From Macrotis lagotis (lineage: Eukaryota; Chordata; Mammalia; Peramelemorphia; Peramelidae): a stretch of 64,000 bases of DNA. The stretch is from positions 281,295,067-281,359,066 of the forward strand of contig NC_133660.1 of NCBI RefSeq assembly GCF_037893015.1. Reading direction: 5' to 3'. The notes under the pieces are model-generated. The model saw nothing but the letters and a program-made list of their open reading frames with translations. It made no database searches and was not told the origin of the DNA. This document shows, one piece after another, positions 1 through 11,659 of this stretch. Position 1 is the stretch's first letter, and every line of letters starts with the position of its first letter. The translations under genes were made by a program, and so were the position numbers.

Positions 1-990
1 TCCCCACCCCCCACCCCCACCTGAAGGACATGGCCTGTGTGTCTTGATCATCCTCCTGGGCTGGGCTTGCTTGGGGTCCCGGTTCTAGGCAGCACTACCC
101 CCCCCCCCCCCATGCTGGCTGGGGTCCAGGTTCTAGGCAACAGCTTCAATCTTGTCTCCCCCAGGCCTGGGTCTGGGCCCTTTGCCAGACTGTTACCCTG
201 GTCACAGTACTAACTTAGGTCAGGGCCAGACTGGGCTCTCTGCCATCACAGCGGGGCTCCAGCCACTAGGTCCCTAGGATCTGGGGTCCCCTTCTATAGA
301 GAGAGAGAGGAATAATTCTCTCCCCAAGACCCATTATCAAGGGAAAGAAGGTCCCCCCCTGCAAGGCTGATGTCCTCTGGGGACACAGGCAGAGGCAGTA
401 GGGAGACAGATGTCTTAGGGAAGATGCCAGCAGGTCACAGGTTCTTCTGTCTGACAAAGGAAAATAATGATCCCATCCCTGAAGCCCCCAGGGTGGGTAG
501 ATATAATCCAGAATATAATCAGTTCAGTTCAGGGTGTTATTTCCCTCCTCAACAATCTTCTGAGGCTCTCCACCATCAGGATCGGATATATATGCCTTTC
601 CAATTCAGCTCCAGGTATCCCCCCATCCCAAACCTAAACCTCAACTTTCCCTAGGCCACACCAGTCAGATCTCAGCTCAGAGGAGGCCTTTCGGTTTCCA
701 TCCTCTTGCTGCTCCTCTGGGTAGGCAAAGGAAACAATTCCTGTCCTCAGGGAGTTTCTCCTCTAAGGAGGATGCTCCTTGGACACAGTGTGGATGAAAG
801 GATTGCCAAACATTCCCAGAGGCTGAGGGAAGAGGGGGCACATTCCTAAATTTGGGACGCTGTCCATACAAACATGTAGAGATGGGGATGGACAACCATC
901 CAATTTACTTGGAACAGAGGGAGTTAAGGGACAGCCCGGAAAGCGAAGGAGTCCAATTCATTAAGTTTCACTAACGGTTGTCATAGTGCA
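1..990. other. Intergenic DNA, no gene recognised
   Basis: GC-rich non-coding sequence. It has a run of 14 C at 98-111, and on either side of it two imperfect copies of a short block reading ggggtcc(c/a)ggttctaggca (about 72-91 and 121-139). No open frame here resembles a protein I know, and no splice-flanked exon was seen. Confidence 0.5.
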
Positions 991-997
991 TGGAACA

Positions 998-1285
998 CCA
1001 GCCTTGGAGGCTTGTTTTCAAATCTATCCTGATATTTGACGTGTATTAGCTGTGCAACCTTGGACCAGTCATTTCACCCTGATTGCCTTGCATGCAAGAC
1101 CATCTCCAGTCATTCTGATCCACATCCAGACACTGGACCCAGATAGCTCTGGAGGAGAAAGTGAGGCTAGGGACTCCTCATTCATATCCAGTTCACTTGC
1201 TTGTCTTGTCATGGCAACACCCGCCCTCCCCCCCACCCCATGTCATGGTCTTTTCCACAATGAAAGAACATCAACTAACTTGGTT
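998..1285 (+). mobile_element. MAR-type SINE, long form with 3' tail
   Basis: Decayed head and CORE region (gctgtgcaaccttggaccag) followed by a long 3' tail with the phrases ccatctccagtcattctgat, cactggacccagatagctct and ggaggagaaagtgaggct. The same tail occurs at 19117-19440 (+) and, reversed, at 42050-42225. The tail separates this subfamily from the short A-tailed SINEs that dominate the window. Confidence 0.75.
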
Positions 1286-1289
1286 AAAT

Positions 1290-2580
1290 GGGTTAGAAAT
1301 TAGCTGGAGAAGGCCTTGAATGTCAAGTCTTGCAGTTTCTCCTAAAGATAGTAGGGAGCCCTGGAAGAGCTTTGGAAATTATTCTAAAGGGGAAAGAAAT
1401 GGAATCTACCACCTAGAGGAAGTTTGCCCTAGTTGGCCCACAGTAGGAGCTTGATAATGTTGACTGAGGGCCTGAAGTTGGAGACCAGGAGATCCTTTGG
1501 GAGGCTATAATGATAGTGTAGGCTAGAAGGAATAAGAACCTGAAACTGGCTTCGCGCCACGCCCCCCCCCCCCAACCCTGCCTCCGAGGCTGCCATTTTG
1601 ATGGGTGGAGGAAGGTGCTAAACATACTTACTCCTTAATCTTACCTATGTCCCTGTTTTTACCTCCTTCCCTCATTCCCCACTCCCCAACCATAGACAAA
1701 CATTTAGCTCCCTGAAGGCAAGGACTGGCTCAAGTCCATTCTTGTCTCCCAGAAGACTCTTGGCACCTGCTCTGGCTTCAGATTAAACCTTGAGGGATCT
1801 GGAGCAAAGGCAGATCCTATAAAGCATCCCAGCCCACGCCTTTCTCAGGTCACTTCCCATGCCAGGGCCCTGATCTAAGAATAAGTGACCAGGGCTGAGC
1901 ACCTTACACTCTGACAGGATCAGGGCATTTAAAGATGGAAGGTCCATTCCTCTATTCTACAGGGGATGGGGGGCGGGGGGAACTGAGGCCAAATAAGGGA
2001 AAGAAATTTGCCTGGGGTCTCCTGAGTCCCCAAAGTGGAGCTCTTTCCTCTGTAAAGTACCATGTGTAGGGCAAGGAATAGGTCTTGTTTCCTTGTTTGA
2101 AAAACGAAATCTTTAATATATGAAGTACCACTATACATATGCTGTCTCATTTGATTCAAACAATAACCTTGTGAGATGATAAATACTAGAGCCTTGATTG
2201 GCCCCTTTTTGCAGATGAAGAAACTGAGACTCAAGACCCTCAAAGGTCACACAGTTGGTCAATCTTAGAAGTCCTTTTCTGTCTTGATCCCAAGTCTAGC
2301 CTACTATCCTTGCAATCTCTAAAATTCATGTCCTAAGGACTGGAGATAAAGAAGGGCCTCCTGTCCAAGACCATCAACACCCTGGGCCAAGCCTGGGTTC
2401 TACCTTTCATTACTTGCTCTCAGAAGGATTAACTAAGCCAGAGCTTGGATTCCAGATGGTCTGTCCATACAAGGAACAGCCCTAAGCCCTTGGCCTGCCA
2501 AGTCAGCAGGGGGTCCAAAGGGTCTGCTGAAAATTCCAATTGTCTCAGTGGCCTTACAGACAGTGGTGCTAAATTAATAA
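1290..2580. other. Intergenic DNA with L2 and MIR scraps
   Basis: No gene recognised. About 1690-1760 looks like the 3' end of an L2 copy (tccctgaaggcaaggactgg). About 2160-2270 is a reverse-strand MIR (gcagatgaagaaactgagac, aggtcacacagttggtcaat). There is a C run near 1561-1573. Confidence 0.45.
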
Positions 2581-3124
2581 TACTTGCTAATGGGAGCCAA
2601 GATGGTGGGGCAAAGCTAGGATGCTCCTGGAGCCTTTCCCTATCAAAGATATATGAAGCCTCTACTCTGACATTCACATTACAGATCCCAAAAAGAAAAA
2701 GAGAAGACTCAAACAAGTTTTCAACTGCAGACATCATGGGTGATCTTCATTTAAGGTCTGTCTCTTTGGGAGAAAAGGGGAAGAAAAGTCCAGGAGGTGG
2801 TAGAGTGGGGAAAGCCAGAAGGAAGTTTTTAGCCACAGAGGTTCTGGCAGCTGAATAGTTAGCCAGCAGGGAGGATCCCAACCCCAGACAGTCTGAACCC
2901 TGCAAACACTGGGAGAAAAGACAGGACTGGGTCAGGAACAATCCTCTGTTAAGTCAGAACATGGATGTAAAGGAAGAGGAAAAAAAAAAAATCACACCTC
3001 TGCAAAGGCAAGGCTTGGACTGCATAGGCAGCATCTTGGCCATCAACAAGCCAGGGATCAGACCCCAGCCCCAGGAAAATAACAGTTTGGATCTATACTC
3101 CATTTATCCCAGGAGCAGAACTAT

Positions 3125-3900
3125 AACAACAAAGATGGGCAAAAGAAAAAGCTAAAAGAGCACTCACTATAGAAAAATACTTCACAGATAAAGATGATAG
3201 CAATGCCATGTCTGAAGAAGAAAGATGTGAAATATCACTCACAAGAGAAGTATCAAAACAGTCTATAAATTGGACTCCATTACAAAAGCTCATTGAAGAG
3301 AGGAAGAAGAAAAAATGGAAAAAAGAAATGAAAGGCATGTGGGGAAAATTGTGAAAATTTGACCAGAGAATTCAACACCTTTAAAAAGGAAACACAAAAA
3401 ACAAAATCCTAAAACTAGAATCGAAGTTAGAAAACAACGAGTCTGCAAGACTACAAGATTCCATCAAACAAAATAAAGACTGAAAAAAATTGAAGAAAAT
3501 GGAAAGTATCTTCTAGGGGAAAATAAATAACCTGGAAAACAGATGAAGTGAAGACAATCTCCAAATCATTGGACTACTAGAAAGCCTGGACCATCAAAAG
3601 AACCTGGAAAACATCATGCAGGAAATTATAAGAGAAAAATGCCCCGACCAAGATAACAATATAACAATTGAAAGAATCCACAGAACTCCAAGGGCTGTAA
3701 TAGCCAAATTACAGAACCCCCAAATAAAAGAGAGAATATTGCTAACAGCAAAAAGAAAACAATTCAAATACAATGGGAATACAATCAGACTAATATAGGA
3801 TCTATCAATCCCAACACTGAAGAAACACAAGAACTGGAATAACATTTCAGAGAGCAAAGGACCTGAGATTACAACCCAGAATATACTGCCTCGCAAAATT
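3125..3900 (+). pseudogene. L1 ORF1 remnant (RNA-binding protein)
   Basis: Remnant of the L1 ORF1 protein, the RNA-binding chaperone that coats L1 RNA. The 5' half is lysine- and glutamate-rich and would form the coiled coil. The best preserved part is an open stretch at 3616-3798 with the motif IERIHRTPRAVIAKLQNPQI, typical of the RNA-recognition and C-terminal domains, followed by the ILLTAKRKQFKYNG segment. Stops and shifts divide the frame, so it is not translated as a whole. The start is approximate. Confidence 0.75.
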
Positions 3901-6337
3901 CAGCCTACATTGTCAGGGGGAAAGATGGATGTTCAATGAAATACAGGACTTCCAAAATTTCTTGACACAAAGACCAGATCTGAACAGAGAATTCAATTGC
4001 CAAATACACAACTGAATAGTTACATAAAAAAGGTAAATGAAAAAGGAGACTGAAAAAAACAAAACTGTTTTAAACAAATGTTGGTCACTAAAAGGGAAGA
4101 TAGAACAATTTTAACTCATTAGAACTTTACTTCTCTAAGGAAAATTAGAGGGTAGAATATAATTGAGTCAAATGAACCTAAAGGATATAGGTTTAATTGG
4201 GTCTTGTCTCTTAATTGAGGGGGTCCAAGATCACTATGTTTGAGATAAAAAGACCAGAAAAAAAAAAGGAGTGTCAACTTTAACCTAAGTATCTCATTAC
4301 ATTCCCACCGGCTTTAATCACAAGGTGCTAAGCACTTTGTCTAATGAGGGCATCATAAGCCAAGAATATGAGACAGAGTCTCTATTATTTACAATCATTT
4401 GTAAAGTTCTCAGGGAGACCTCCAGAGCCTCCTAGTACTTAGAGATCTTCAGTTAATTAGATCAGGATACTTCACTTAACAAGGGAGTAAGTACCCTGAG
4501 GGGGGGGGGCAAGGTGGGAGAGACAAAAGGCCTTGGTTCACTTAACAAGGTGTTAAGTACTTTGAGTGGGAGGTGGGGAGGTAAAGTGGGAAAGAAAATA
4601 GACCAGGGGAGAAGGGCACAAATAGCTCAAGAAATGATATCACTTTGGAGGATACTTTGGCTTGTGAAGAGGACTGTGTGTACTTCAAAGATACTTGAAA
4701 AGGGGGTAAGGTAAAAAAATGATTATAATTATAATTTGATGCAATTTGAGTCAATGCTGCTTATCAATCAGTCTAGTAAACAATCTGTGATGATATCCTG
4801 ATAATAATAGAAGCTTATCAAGCAATAAAGGTTGTGATTGATATTTGGCTAAAAATATTAGAGTACCAAGTGAAGAAGCACAAAGATTTATAATTTTAGA
4901 GGGAAAGAGGGGAGAATGTGAATGCTGTGTAAATTCTATTCAATAGATTTAACCCAGTGAGGGTTAAATCTTAAACTTGTGTTTAAAATTCTAACAATCT
5001 ACAGGGAAGGAGGGGACTGGGAAAGGAGAAGACAAGGGAAGAAGGTACTGATAAAAAGGAAGGGAAGGTATAAGTGAAAATAAACTGAAATTTAAATTTT
5101 TAAAAAGATAAATCAAAGGGGAAAGGTAATAAAATTTTGGTAAGGAGGAATAAGAGGAAAGGAAAGAGATAAATACAAATGGAGAAAGATAGCATAGAGG
5201 GAAATACAGAATTAGTAAACTTAACTGTAAGTGTGAAGGGGATGAACTGTCCCATAAAACAGAAACAGATAGCAGAATGGATTAGAAACCAGAATCCTAC
5301 AATATATTGTTTACTAGAAACACATTTGAAGCAGAAGGATGCACACAGGGTAAAGGTAAAAGGTTGGAGCAAAACATATTATGCCTCAGCTGAAGTAAAA
5401 AAATCTGGAGTAGTGATTCTAATCTCAAAGTAAAAGCAAAAATCAATCTCATTAAAAGGGATAAGGAAGGAAACTACATCTTCTTAAAAGGCACTATTGG
5501 AAATGAAGCTATATCAATACTGAACATGTATGCACCTAGTGGAAGAGCTTCCAGATTCCTAGAGGAAAAGTTGAGTGAATTACAAGGAGAAATAGGCAGC
5601 AAAACTATAATAAGGGGAGACTTCAACTGCCCTCTCTCAGAACTAGATAAATCTAACAACAAAATAAATAAGAAGTTAAGAAGATGAATGAAATCTTAGA
5701 AAACTTAGATATGAAAGACCTCTGGAGAAAACTTAATGGGGATTGAAAAGAATATACCTTTTTTCTTGGCAGTACATGGCACCTTCACCAAAATTGACCA
5801 TATACTAGGGTACAAAAACCTTAAAATCAAATGCAGAAAGGCAGAAATAATAAAAACACACTTCTCAAATAATGATGCAATAAAAATTGCATGTAATAAA
5901 GGATCAGGGAAAGACAAATCAAGAACTAATTGGAAATTAAATAACTTTATCTTAAATAATGGGTGGATCAAACAGCAAATAATAGAAATGATCAATAATT
6001 ATATCTAAGAAAATGACAATAATGATTCATCATACCAAAATTTATGGGATACAGCCAAGGCAGTTTTGAGGGGAAACTTTAATATCTCTAACTGCCTATA
6101 TGAATAAAATAGAGAAAGAGGAGATCAATGAATTGGGTATACAACAAAAAAAAGCTAGAAAAAGAACAAATTAAACATCCCCAATTAAATACCAAACTAG
6201 AAATTCTGAAAATCAGGGGAGAGATTAATAAAGCAGAAAGCAAAAAACCCATTGATCTCATAAATAAATCTAGAGTTGGTTTTATGAAAAAACTAATAAA
6301 ATTGACAAACCTCTGGTTAATCTGATAAAAAAAAGGG

Positions 6338-6521
6338 AGGGGCAGCTAGGTGTCACAGTGGATAGAGCACTGGCCCTGTAGTCAGGAGTTCCTGAATTCA
6401 AATCCAGCCTCAGATACTTAATTACCTAGCTGTGAGGCCTTGGGCAAGCACTTAACCCTGTTCGCCTTGCCAAAGAACCTAAGAAGAGAGAGAGAGCGAG
6501 AGAGACAGAAAAAGAGAGAAG
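6338..6521 (+). mobile_element. MAR1/WSINE SINE inserted in L1 ORF2
   Basis: Head ggggcagctaggtgtcacag, CORE ccttgggcaagcacttaacc and a tail that has turned into an AG-rich run (6486-6521). L1 sequence resumes directly after it, so the SINE is younger than the L1. Confidence 0.85.
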
Positions 6522-7508
6522 ATAATCAGATAACCAGTATCAAAAATGAAAGGGGTGAACTAACCACCAATGAGGAGTAGCAATAAGAGAAGAAAAACAA
6601 CTTGATGGAATCAGAATAGGGAAGAGGAAGCAAAACTTTCATTCTTTGCAGATGATATGATGGTATACCTAGAGAACCTGAGAAAATTATCTAAAAAACT
6701 CCTTGAAACAATTAACAAATTCAGCAAAGTAGCAGGATAAACCAAACCCACATAAATCATCAGTATTTCTGTATCTGGACAAAGCCCAAGAAGAAGAGAT
6801 AGAAAGAGAAATTCCATTTAAAATAACTGTAGATAACATTAAATACTTGGGAATCTACCTCCTAAGATAAACCCAGAAATTGTATGAACACAATTATAAA
6901 GCTCTCCTCACCCAAATAAATTCAGTTCTAAATCAAATGCTCATGGTTAGGTCAAGCTAATATAATAAAAATGACAATTCTACCCAAATTCAATTACTTA
7001 TTCAGTGCCATATCAGTTAAACTACCAAATAAATACTTTACGAAGCTAGAAAAAATAGTAACAAAATTCATCTGGAGTAACAAAAGGGCAAGAATAGCAA
7101 GGGAACTGATGAAAAAAATGTAAAGGAAGGTGGCCTAGCTCTACCAGATTTAAAACTATATTGTAAAGCGGCAGTCATCAACACTACCTGGTTCTGGTTA
7201 AAAAATAGAGTAATGGATCAAGGAATAAATTTATGACCAAACAAGAATTAGAGCACATTATAAACTGAAAAATGAATGACTTTGACTATATTAAATTAAA
7301 AAGTTTTTGCATTAATAAAATCAATACTGCCAAAATTAGAAGAAAAGCAGAAAGCTGGGAAACAATCTTCACAACCAGGAGTTCTGATAAAGGTCTCATT
7401 TCTAAAATATATAGAGAATTGCATCAAATTTATAGGGTCACAAGTCATTCCCCAATTGATAAATGGTCAAAGGAAATGATCAGTTTTCAAATGAAGAAAT
7501 TAAAGCTA

Positions 7509-7515
7509 TACATAC

Positions 7516-7552
<37 letters not shown>
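7509..7552. repeat. (TA)n / (CATA)n microsatellite
   Basis: Alternating ca/ta tract of about 44 bases inside the L1 ORF2 remnant. Confidence 0.9.
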
Positions 7553-7555
<3 letters not shown>

Positions 7556-8444
7556 AAAATGCTCCAAGAAATGCAAATTAAAACAACAATGAGGTATCAT
7601 CTCACACCTGTTAGATTAGCCCAGATGAGAAAAAGGGAAGATGATCAATGTTGGAGAGGTTGTGGGAAAATTGGGACATTGATGCATTGCTGGTGGAGTT
7701 GTGAACGGATCCAACCTTTCTGGAGAGCAATCTGGAACTGTGTCCAAAAAGCAATAAAACTGTTCATACCCTTTGACCCATCAATTCCAATTCTAGGACT
7801 ATTTCCAGAAGAAATTGTAAAAACTGGGAAAAATCCTACATGTTCCAAAATATTCATAGCAGCTCTTTTTGTAGTGGCAAAGGATTGGAAATTGAGGGGA
7901 TGCCCATCCAAGTGGGGAATGGCTAAACAAGTGATGGTACATGAATACTATGGAATATTGTTGTTCTACAAGAAACCATAAATAGACTCTAGAGAAGCAT
8001 GGAATGAGTTACAGGATCTGATGCTGAGCGAAGGGAGCAGAGCCAAGGGGAATTTACACATCAACATTATGAGATGAACAACCTTGATGGAAGCAACCCC
8101 TCTTGGTAGTCCAAAGAGCTAGGACAACCTGATTTGACAGATTATGGACTATATTATCGCCAACCAGAGGAAGAAAAACAAAACAAAACAAAACACACAG
8201 GAACAAACACCCCTACCGTATCTGATGAACACTTTATAAAAATGATCTCTTATGTAACTCTTTCCCTTAATCCTAATTCCTTGTGCCAAAAATTACTTGT
8301 TCGTAAATATGTTTAACAAAATATGTATGTAAAATGCTAACCTGAGGGGAGGGGGATGGGAAGGGAGGGTGGAGGGAAACTTTGTAACCTGGAAATATAT
8401 ATGTACAAATGGATGAAAGTAAATAAAAAAATACTACTTGCTAA

Positions 8445-9500
8445 CCCCAGTGGAAGGCTCCGAGAGCCAGGTTCACCCCCTCTGGAACCCTAGATCACAT
8501 CCTGCCTGTCAGGGAGCAATAGGAAGTAGACTTAGTCCTGATTTAGGAGCCAGTGGGCCTGGATTTAAAATCAGCTTTTCTTGACTCTCTCCTACCTGCC
8601 TGAGCTGACTCCTCCTTCTCAGGCACCCCCCCACCCCCACCCCAACTCTATTCTGGTCCTCTTCCCTTTCCTCTCATGCCCTCTCTCAGTGACGTTTTTC
8701 AACTCCCAGGATTCTCTTTATTCTCTCTATGCAAATAACTTCTGACTTCTCTCATGCCCCATAAAAACCATATTATCTTCTCCTCATCGGCCATCTTCAA
8801 GCAGACATCCCTGGACTCTCCAACTCAACCAGGTCAAAGTGGGGTTTTTCCTACCCCACATCCCCAGTCTAAAATTCTAAACTTCCCTCTTTCTGTGGAG
8901 GGCATCACCCTCTGTCCAGTCCCCCAGACTCTGTGTCATCCTCCACTCCTCAATAACTCCCTTATCCAAATCTTCCTGATTCTCCTCCCATCTGCCTCCC
9001 TCCCCATCTCCTGGACAGCAGCAAAGGCTCTCTTCTGGATCTCCCAATCCTCTCCAATCCAGCTGTGGTAGGGGGATGGCAGTGGGGTAGGGGATGTCTC
9101 TCTATCCCAGGAAGGATCCCCAATACCATTTCTTTACTCAGAAATCTTTAGTAAATTCTGGTTACCTTCAAGAAAGCATAAAAGCCCAGAGGTTGTTTAC
9201 AGTCCTCCAGGGGTGGCCTCCACTTAACCTTTCTTGCTTTATTTAATGACTGTCCTCCATACAACTCCCTATTCCAGTTAGACAGGCTTACTACTTGCTT
9301 TTTCACAGAGAACCCCCAGATCCAACTTTTACCTTTGAATGTGGGGTTCCCCAAGCCAGAAATGGAATCCTCTCTCAACCTAGACTCTAAGAAGCCCAGG
9401 AACTATCCCCTATGAAAGACCTTTCCTCATTCCCAATTAACACTTTCTCCTCCCTGAGGTTCCTTTTTGAATTCCTACTCTGGGTATTTGTCCTTTTCCC
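8445..9500. other. Intergenic DNA, no gene recognised
   Basis: Pyrimidine-rich on the + strand, including 8640-9060. The open frame at 8754-9071 is low in complexity and matches no protein I know. No repeat family was identified. Confidence 0.4.
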
Positions 9501-9504
9501 AAGT

Positions 9505-9610
9505 AGCCTGTAAGGTCCTTGAGCACAGGGGTGACTTCACTTTTTAATCTAGAATTCTCAGAGTGATTTCCACCATATAGTGGGTCCTTAAGCAATTTGA
9601 TCAGTTGAAT
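9505..9610 (+). mobile_element. L2 3'-end remnant
   Basis: Reads aaggtccttgagcacagggg ... atagtgggtccttaagcaat, the decayed 3' end of L2, whose consensus phrase is 'ccttgagggcagggactg ... catagtaggcgctcaataaatg'. Confidence 0.55.
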
Positions 9611-9611
9611 T

Positions 9612-9697
9612 GAGCTCTGTTATTTCTTAGCTGTGTGACTTGGAGGAAGTCTCTTACCTTTTCTGTGCCTCAGTTTCCTCTTATGTCAGATGGGGTT
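9612..9697 (+). mobile_element. MIR remnant
   Basis: Phrases cttagctgtgtgacttggag and tgtgcctcagtttcctctta are the CORE and 3' part of MIR. Confidence 0.65.
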
Positions 9698-9853
9698 AAT
9701 AACCCTTTCATCACTTGCCTCCCAAGGTTGGGATAAGGAAAGCTTTCTGTGCAGCAAGGTGGGTTTCCGGTGCTTGGTCCCTGTCAGTCTTGTTCAGTCG
9801 CAGAGGTTGGCACTTCTGGGAGGGATCCTAGGACTGCAGGGATCAGAAAGGGA
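9696..9853 (+). repeat. Duplicated block, copy 1 of 2
   Basis: About 158 bases, from ttaataaccctttcatcac to gggatcagaaaggga, recur 1162 bases downstream at 10858-11014 in the same orientation with about a dozen differences. The block matches no repeat family I know and its other copy is the only one in the window. Confidence 0.9.
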
Positions 9854-10619
9854 GAGAGATGGGCTCTGGTGCCCTCTCAGGAGGCTGCCCCCATCCCACC
9901 TGTTGGAAGCCAAAACAAAGAAGGAAGATTTCTCTGAGCAGCTGCTGAGGATAGACAAGAGAGATATTGGGTTACAAGTGGGTGGGGAAGAGGAGCACAT
10001 CCTCCCTTCTCTCCACCCTCCATGCTCAGCTGGTGCCCACTGCCTATCTGCCTTGCCCCCCGTGCCACCTACCCTGGCCTGGGATTCCCAGGTTTGCAAC
10101 CTCCTTCTACTTACCTGGCCTGTGCCTCTAGGGCATCATTTCCTGGAAAGGTCCCCATCCCTGCAACCAGGAGAGGTCCCAGGGGAAAGCCAAAGATGGT
10201 TCACCCACCTTGGATGTGATGAGGAAGACAGGCAACTGTCCTTGTCTTCTCTGGGAGACCCAAACACAAGCTGCCACCCAGTCACGTGAGCCCAGCATGT
10301 GACAGAACTCCATCCTTGCCACCTGGAGAGGAGCCAGGTAGAGACAGGAGGAGGGTTGGGCCAGAGAGAAAGGTGCCTGACAGCTTCCTGGTCTAGTGGC
10401 TCCTTTCTCTTCTCCAAAAGGGGCCATTTTCCTGCTGTTGCAGGGCGGCAGGGGCATATGATGGAGCCCAGAGACCAGAGGGACCACTGAAGCTAGAAGG
10501 ATCCTGACTAGGGGACAGAACTCTGAGAGCCTTCTCTTACTGACCTCCCCTCTTCCCAATGTGGTGCTGGTTGGGAATGGGGATAGAAGGGACAACAGAT
10601 ATGGAAGAGACCTGGGTTC
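9854..10619. other. Intergenic GC-rich DNA, long frames but no gene recognised
   Basis: Several overlapping frames are open on both strands (longest about 199 codons, 9690-10289 +, which also reads through the duplicated block). None shows a domain, signal peptide or splice structure I can recognise. Frames of this length open in several registers at once are expected in GC-rich DNA. Confidence 0.4.
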
Positions 10620-10724
10620 AAGAGATAGGATCCTAGGATGTTAAGTTGGGAAGTATCTTTGATGTAGGTCATCTAATCGAACTCCCTTCTTTTACAGGTA
10701 AGGAAATAAAGACTTTTAAAAGAA

Positions 10725-10832
10725 ATTTTTTTTTATTTAAGGCAATGGGGTTAAGTGACTTGTCCAAGGTCATACAGCTAGGCAGATTTGAATTCAGGTC
10801 CTCCTGACTCCAGGGCCAATGCTCTATCTACT
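10725..10832 (-). mobile_element. SINE, MAR1/WSINE type, 5'-truncated and shortened
   Basis: Reverse-strand copy: T-rich start, then ggcaatggggttaagtgact and ctcctgactccagggccaat. About 25-30 bases around the 'taattattaagtgtctgagg' segment are missing. The preceding 10620-10724 (aggatcctaggatgttaagt ... tttacaggtaaggaaat) resembles the old 'tagaatcttagagctggaag' mammalian repeat. Confidence 0.75.
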
Positions 10833-10857
10833 GGAAATGGAGACTCTTAGACTCTAG

Positions 10858-11014
10858 TTAATAACCCTTTCATCACCCACCTCCCAGGGTTGGGATAAGG
10901 AAAGCCTTCTATGGAGCAAGGTGGGTCTTGGTGCTTGGTCCCTGTCAGTCTTGTTCAGTTGTAGAGGTTGGCGCTTCTGGGAGGGATCCTAGGACTGCAG
11001 GGATCAGAAAGGGA
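10858..11014 (+). repeat. Duplicated block, copy 2 of 2
   Basis: Second copy of the block at 9696-9853, directly after a truncated SINE and a short unique spacer. The differences (mostly transitions plus one single-base gap) put it at roughly 92 percent identity by eye. Confidence 0.9.
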
Positions 11015-11440
11015 CAATGGCAGAGCCAGGCTCCTCACCTAAGAGTGCTGACTCCAAATGATGCTTCCTATGCCCACTGACTCAATGACCAGAGGCACAG
11101 GAGTAGCCCTCTCTGAGCCTACACCAGGAGTTTTGGTTGGAACCATTCTCAGATCTTCAACATCATGGCAAGGACTGCCACTCAGGAGGGTCAAACATGG
11201 TGGCAGCCTGCTGAATTTTGAGCCTGACTCTGAATCTCACCTGTATCTCTAGAAACTCACCTTCCTGCAAACTCACATCAACTCAAACTCCTGGGTCCTT
11301 GGTACTCCTGCCCCACCCCACCACCACCTCCCTCGGATTGGAGAGGATAGAATTCCTCTTAGATTCTCCATCATTTAAGGAGGGCCTTAGAGAACACAAC
11401 TCATCATTGCCTCCAGATACCCTTTCGTTTTCATCTTCTC
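11015..11440. other. Intergenic DNA, nothing recognised
   Basis: No gene and no repeat family identified in this stretch. Confidence 0.35.
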
Positions 11441-11556
11441 TCATTAGATTGAAAGCTTTTTGAGGACAGGGATGCCTTTTTGAAAGTATCCTCAGAGCTT
11501 AGCATGGAACCTGGATTCACAGAAGGCGCTAATAAATGTTTTTTGACTGAATTCTG
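11441..11556 (+). mobile_element. L2 3'-end remnant
   Basis: tgaggacagggatgcctttt ... gcttagcatggaacctggat ... gcgctaataaatgttttttg is the usual 3' end of L2. Confidence 0.75.
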
Positions 11557-11557
11557 A

Positions 11558-11655
11558 CTCAGCTACTTAGTAGTAATGTTACCATGACTATGAATCACTT
11601 AACCTCTGTGGTCCTCAGTTTCTTTATCTGTAAAGTGAATCAGTTAGACTATTTT
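11558..11655 (+). mobile_element. MIR remnant
   Basis: tatgaatcacttaacctctg followed by gtcctcagtttctttatctg is the MIR CORE and 3' part, directly behind the L2 end. Confidence 0.65.
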
Positions 11656-11659
11656 TCTA

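Larger units (their letters stand above)
5179..7981 (+). pseudogene. L1 ORF2 remnant (endonuclease / reverse transcriptase)
   Basis: Decayed ORF2. The endonuclease N-terminus is readable at 5179-5433 (IKQKQIAEWIRNQN, LLETHLKQKDAHRVKVKGW), with the catalytic glutamate of the ETH motif kept. The reverse transcriptase motif [11 protein letters not shown] is at about 6648-6680. The C-terminal region with WWSCERIQPFW and FIAALFVVAKDWKLRGCPSK lies at about 7690-7981. A SINE splits it at 6338-6485, a (TA)n run at 7509-7552 has replaced a few codons, and the segment between endonuclease and the FADD motif is shortened relative to the copy at the end of the window. Confidence 0.85.
2591..8434 (+). mobile_element. 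Near-full-length L1 (LINE-1), internally damaged
   Basis: The element starts with gggagccaagatgg, a typical 5' end for L1 in marsupials, and finishes in an A-rich tail at about 8420-8434. It is bounded by an exact 10-bp target-site duplication, tacttgctaa, at 2581-2590 and 8435-8444. In order it holds a 5' UTR, ORF1 remnant (about 3125-3900), a long inter-ORF stretch, and an ORF2 remnant with endonuclease (from about 5179), reverse transcriptase (about 6640-6740) and C-terminal domain (about 7670-7981), then a 3' UTR. A SINE has landed in ORF2 at 6338-6485. Compared with the sister copy at 57651 onward, about 0.7-0.8 kb of the ORF2 reverse transcriptase region is missing near 6570-6610. Both frames are broken many times, so it cannot move on its own. 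Confidence 0.92.

Noticed and set aside
6338-6485. tRNA gene
   Set aside because: The tRNA-like head belongs to the SINE family; no full cloverleaf with an intact acceptor stem was found in any of the copies I checked.
9690-10289. Longest non-repeat open frame (199 codons, +) as a gene
   Set aside because: It runs through the duplicated block, has no recognisable domain or splice context, and overlaps other open frames on both strands, as expected for GC-rich DNA.
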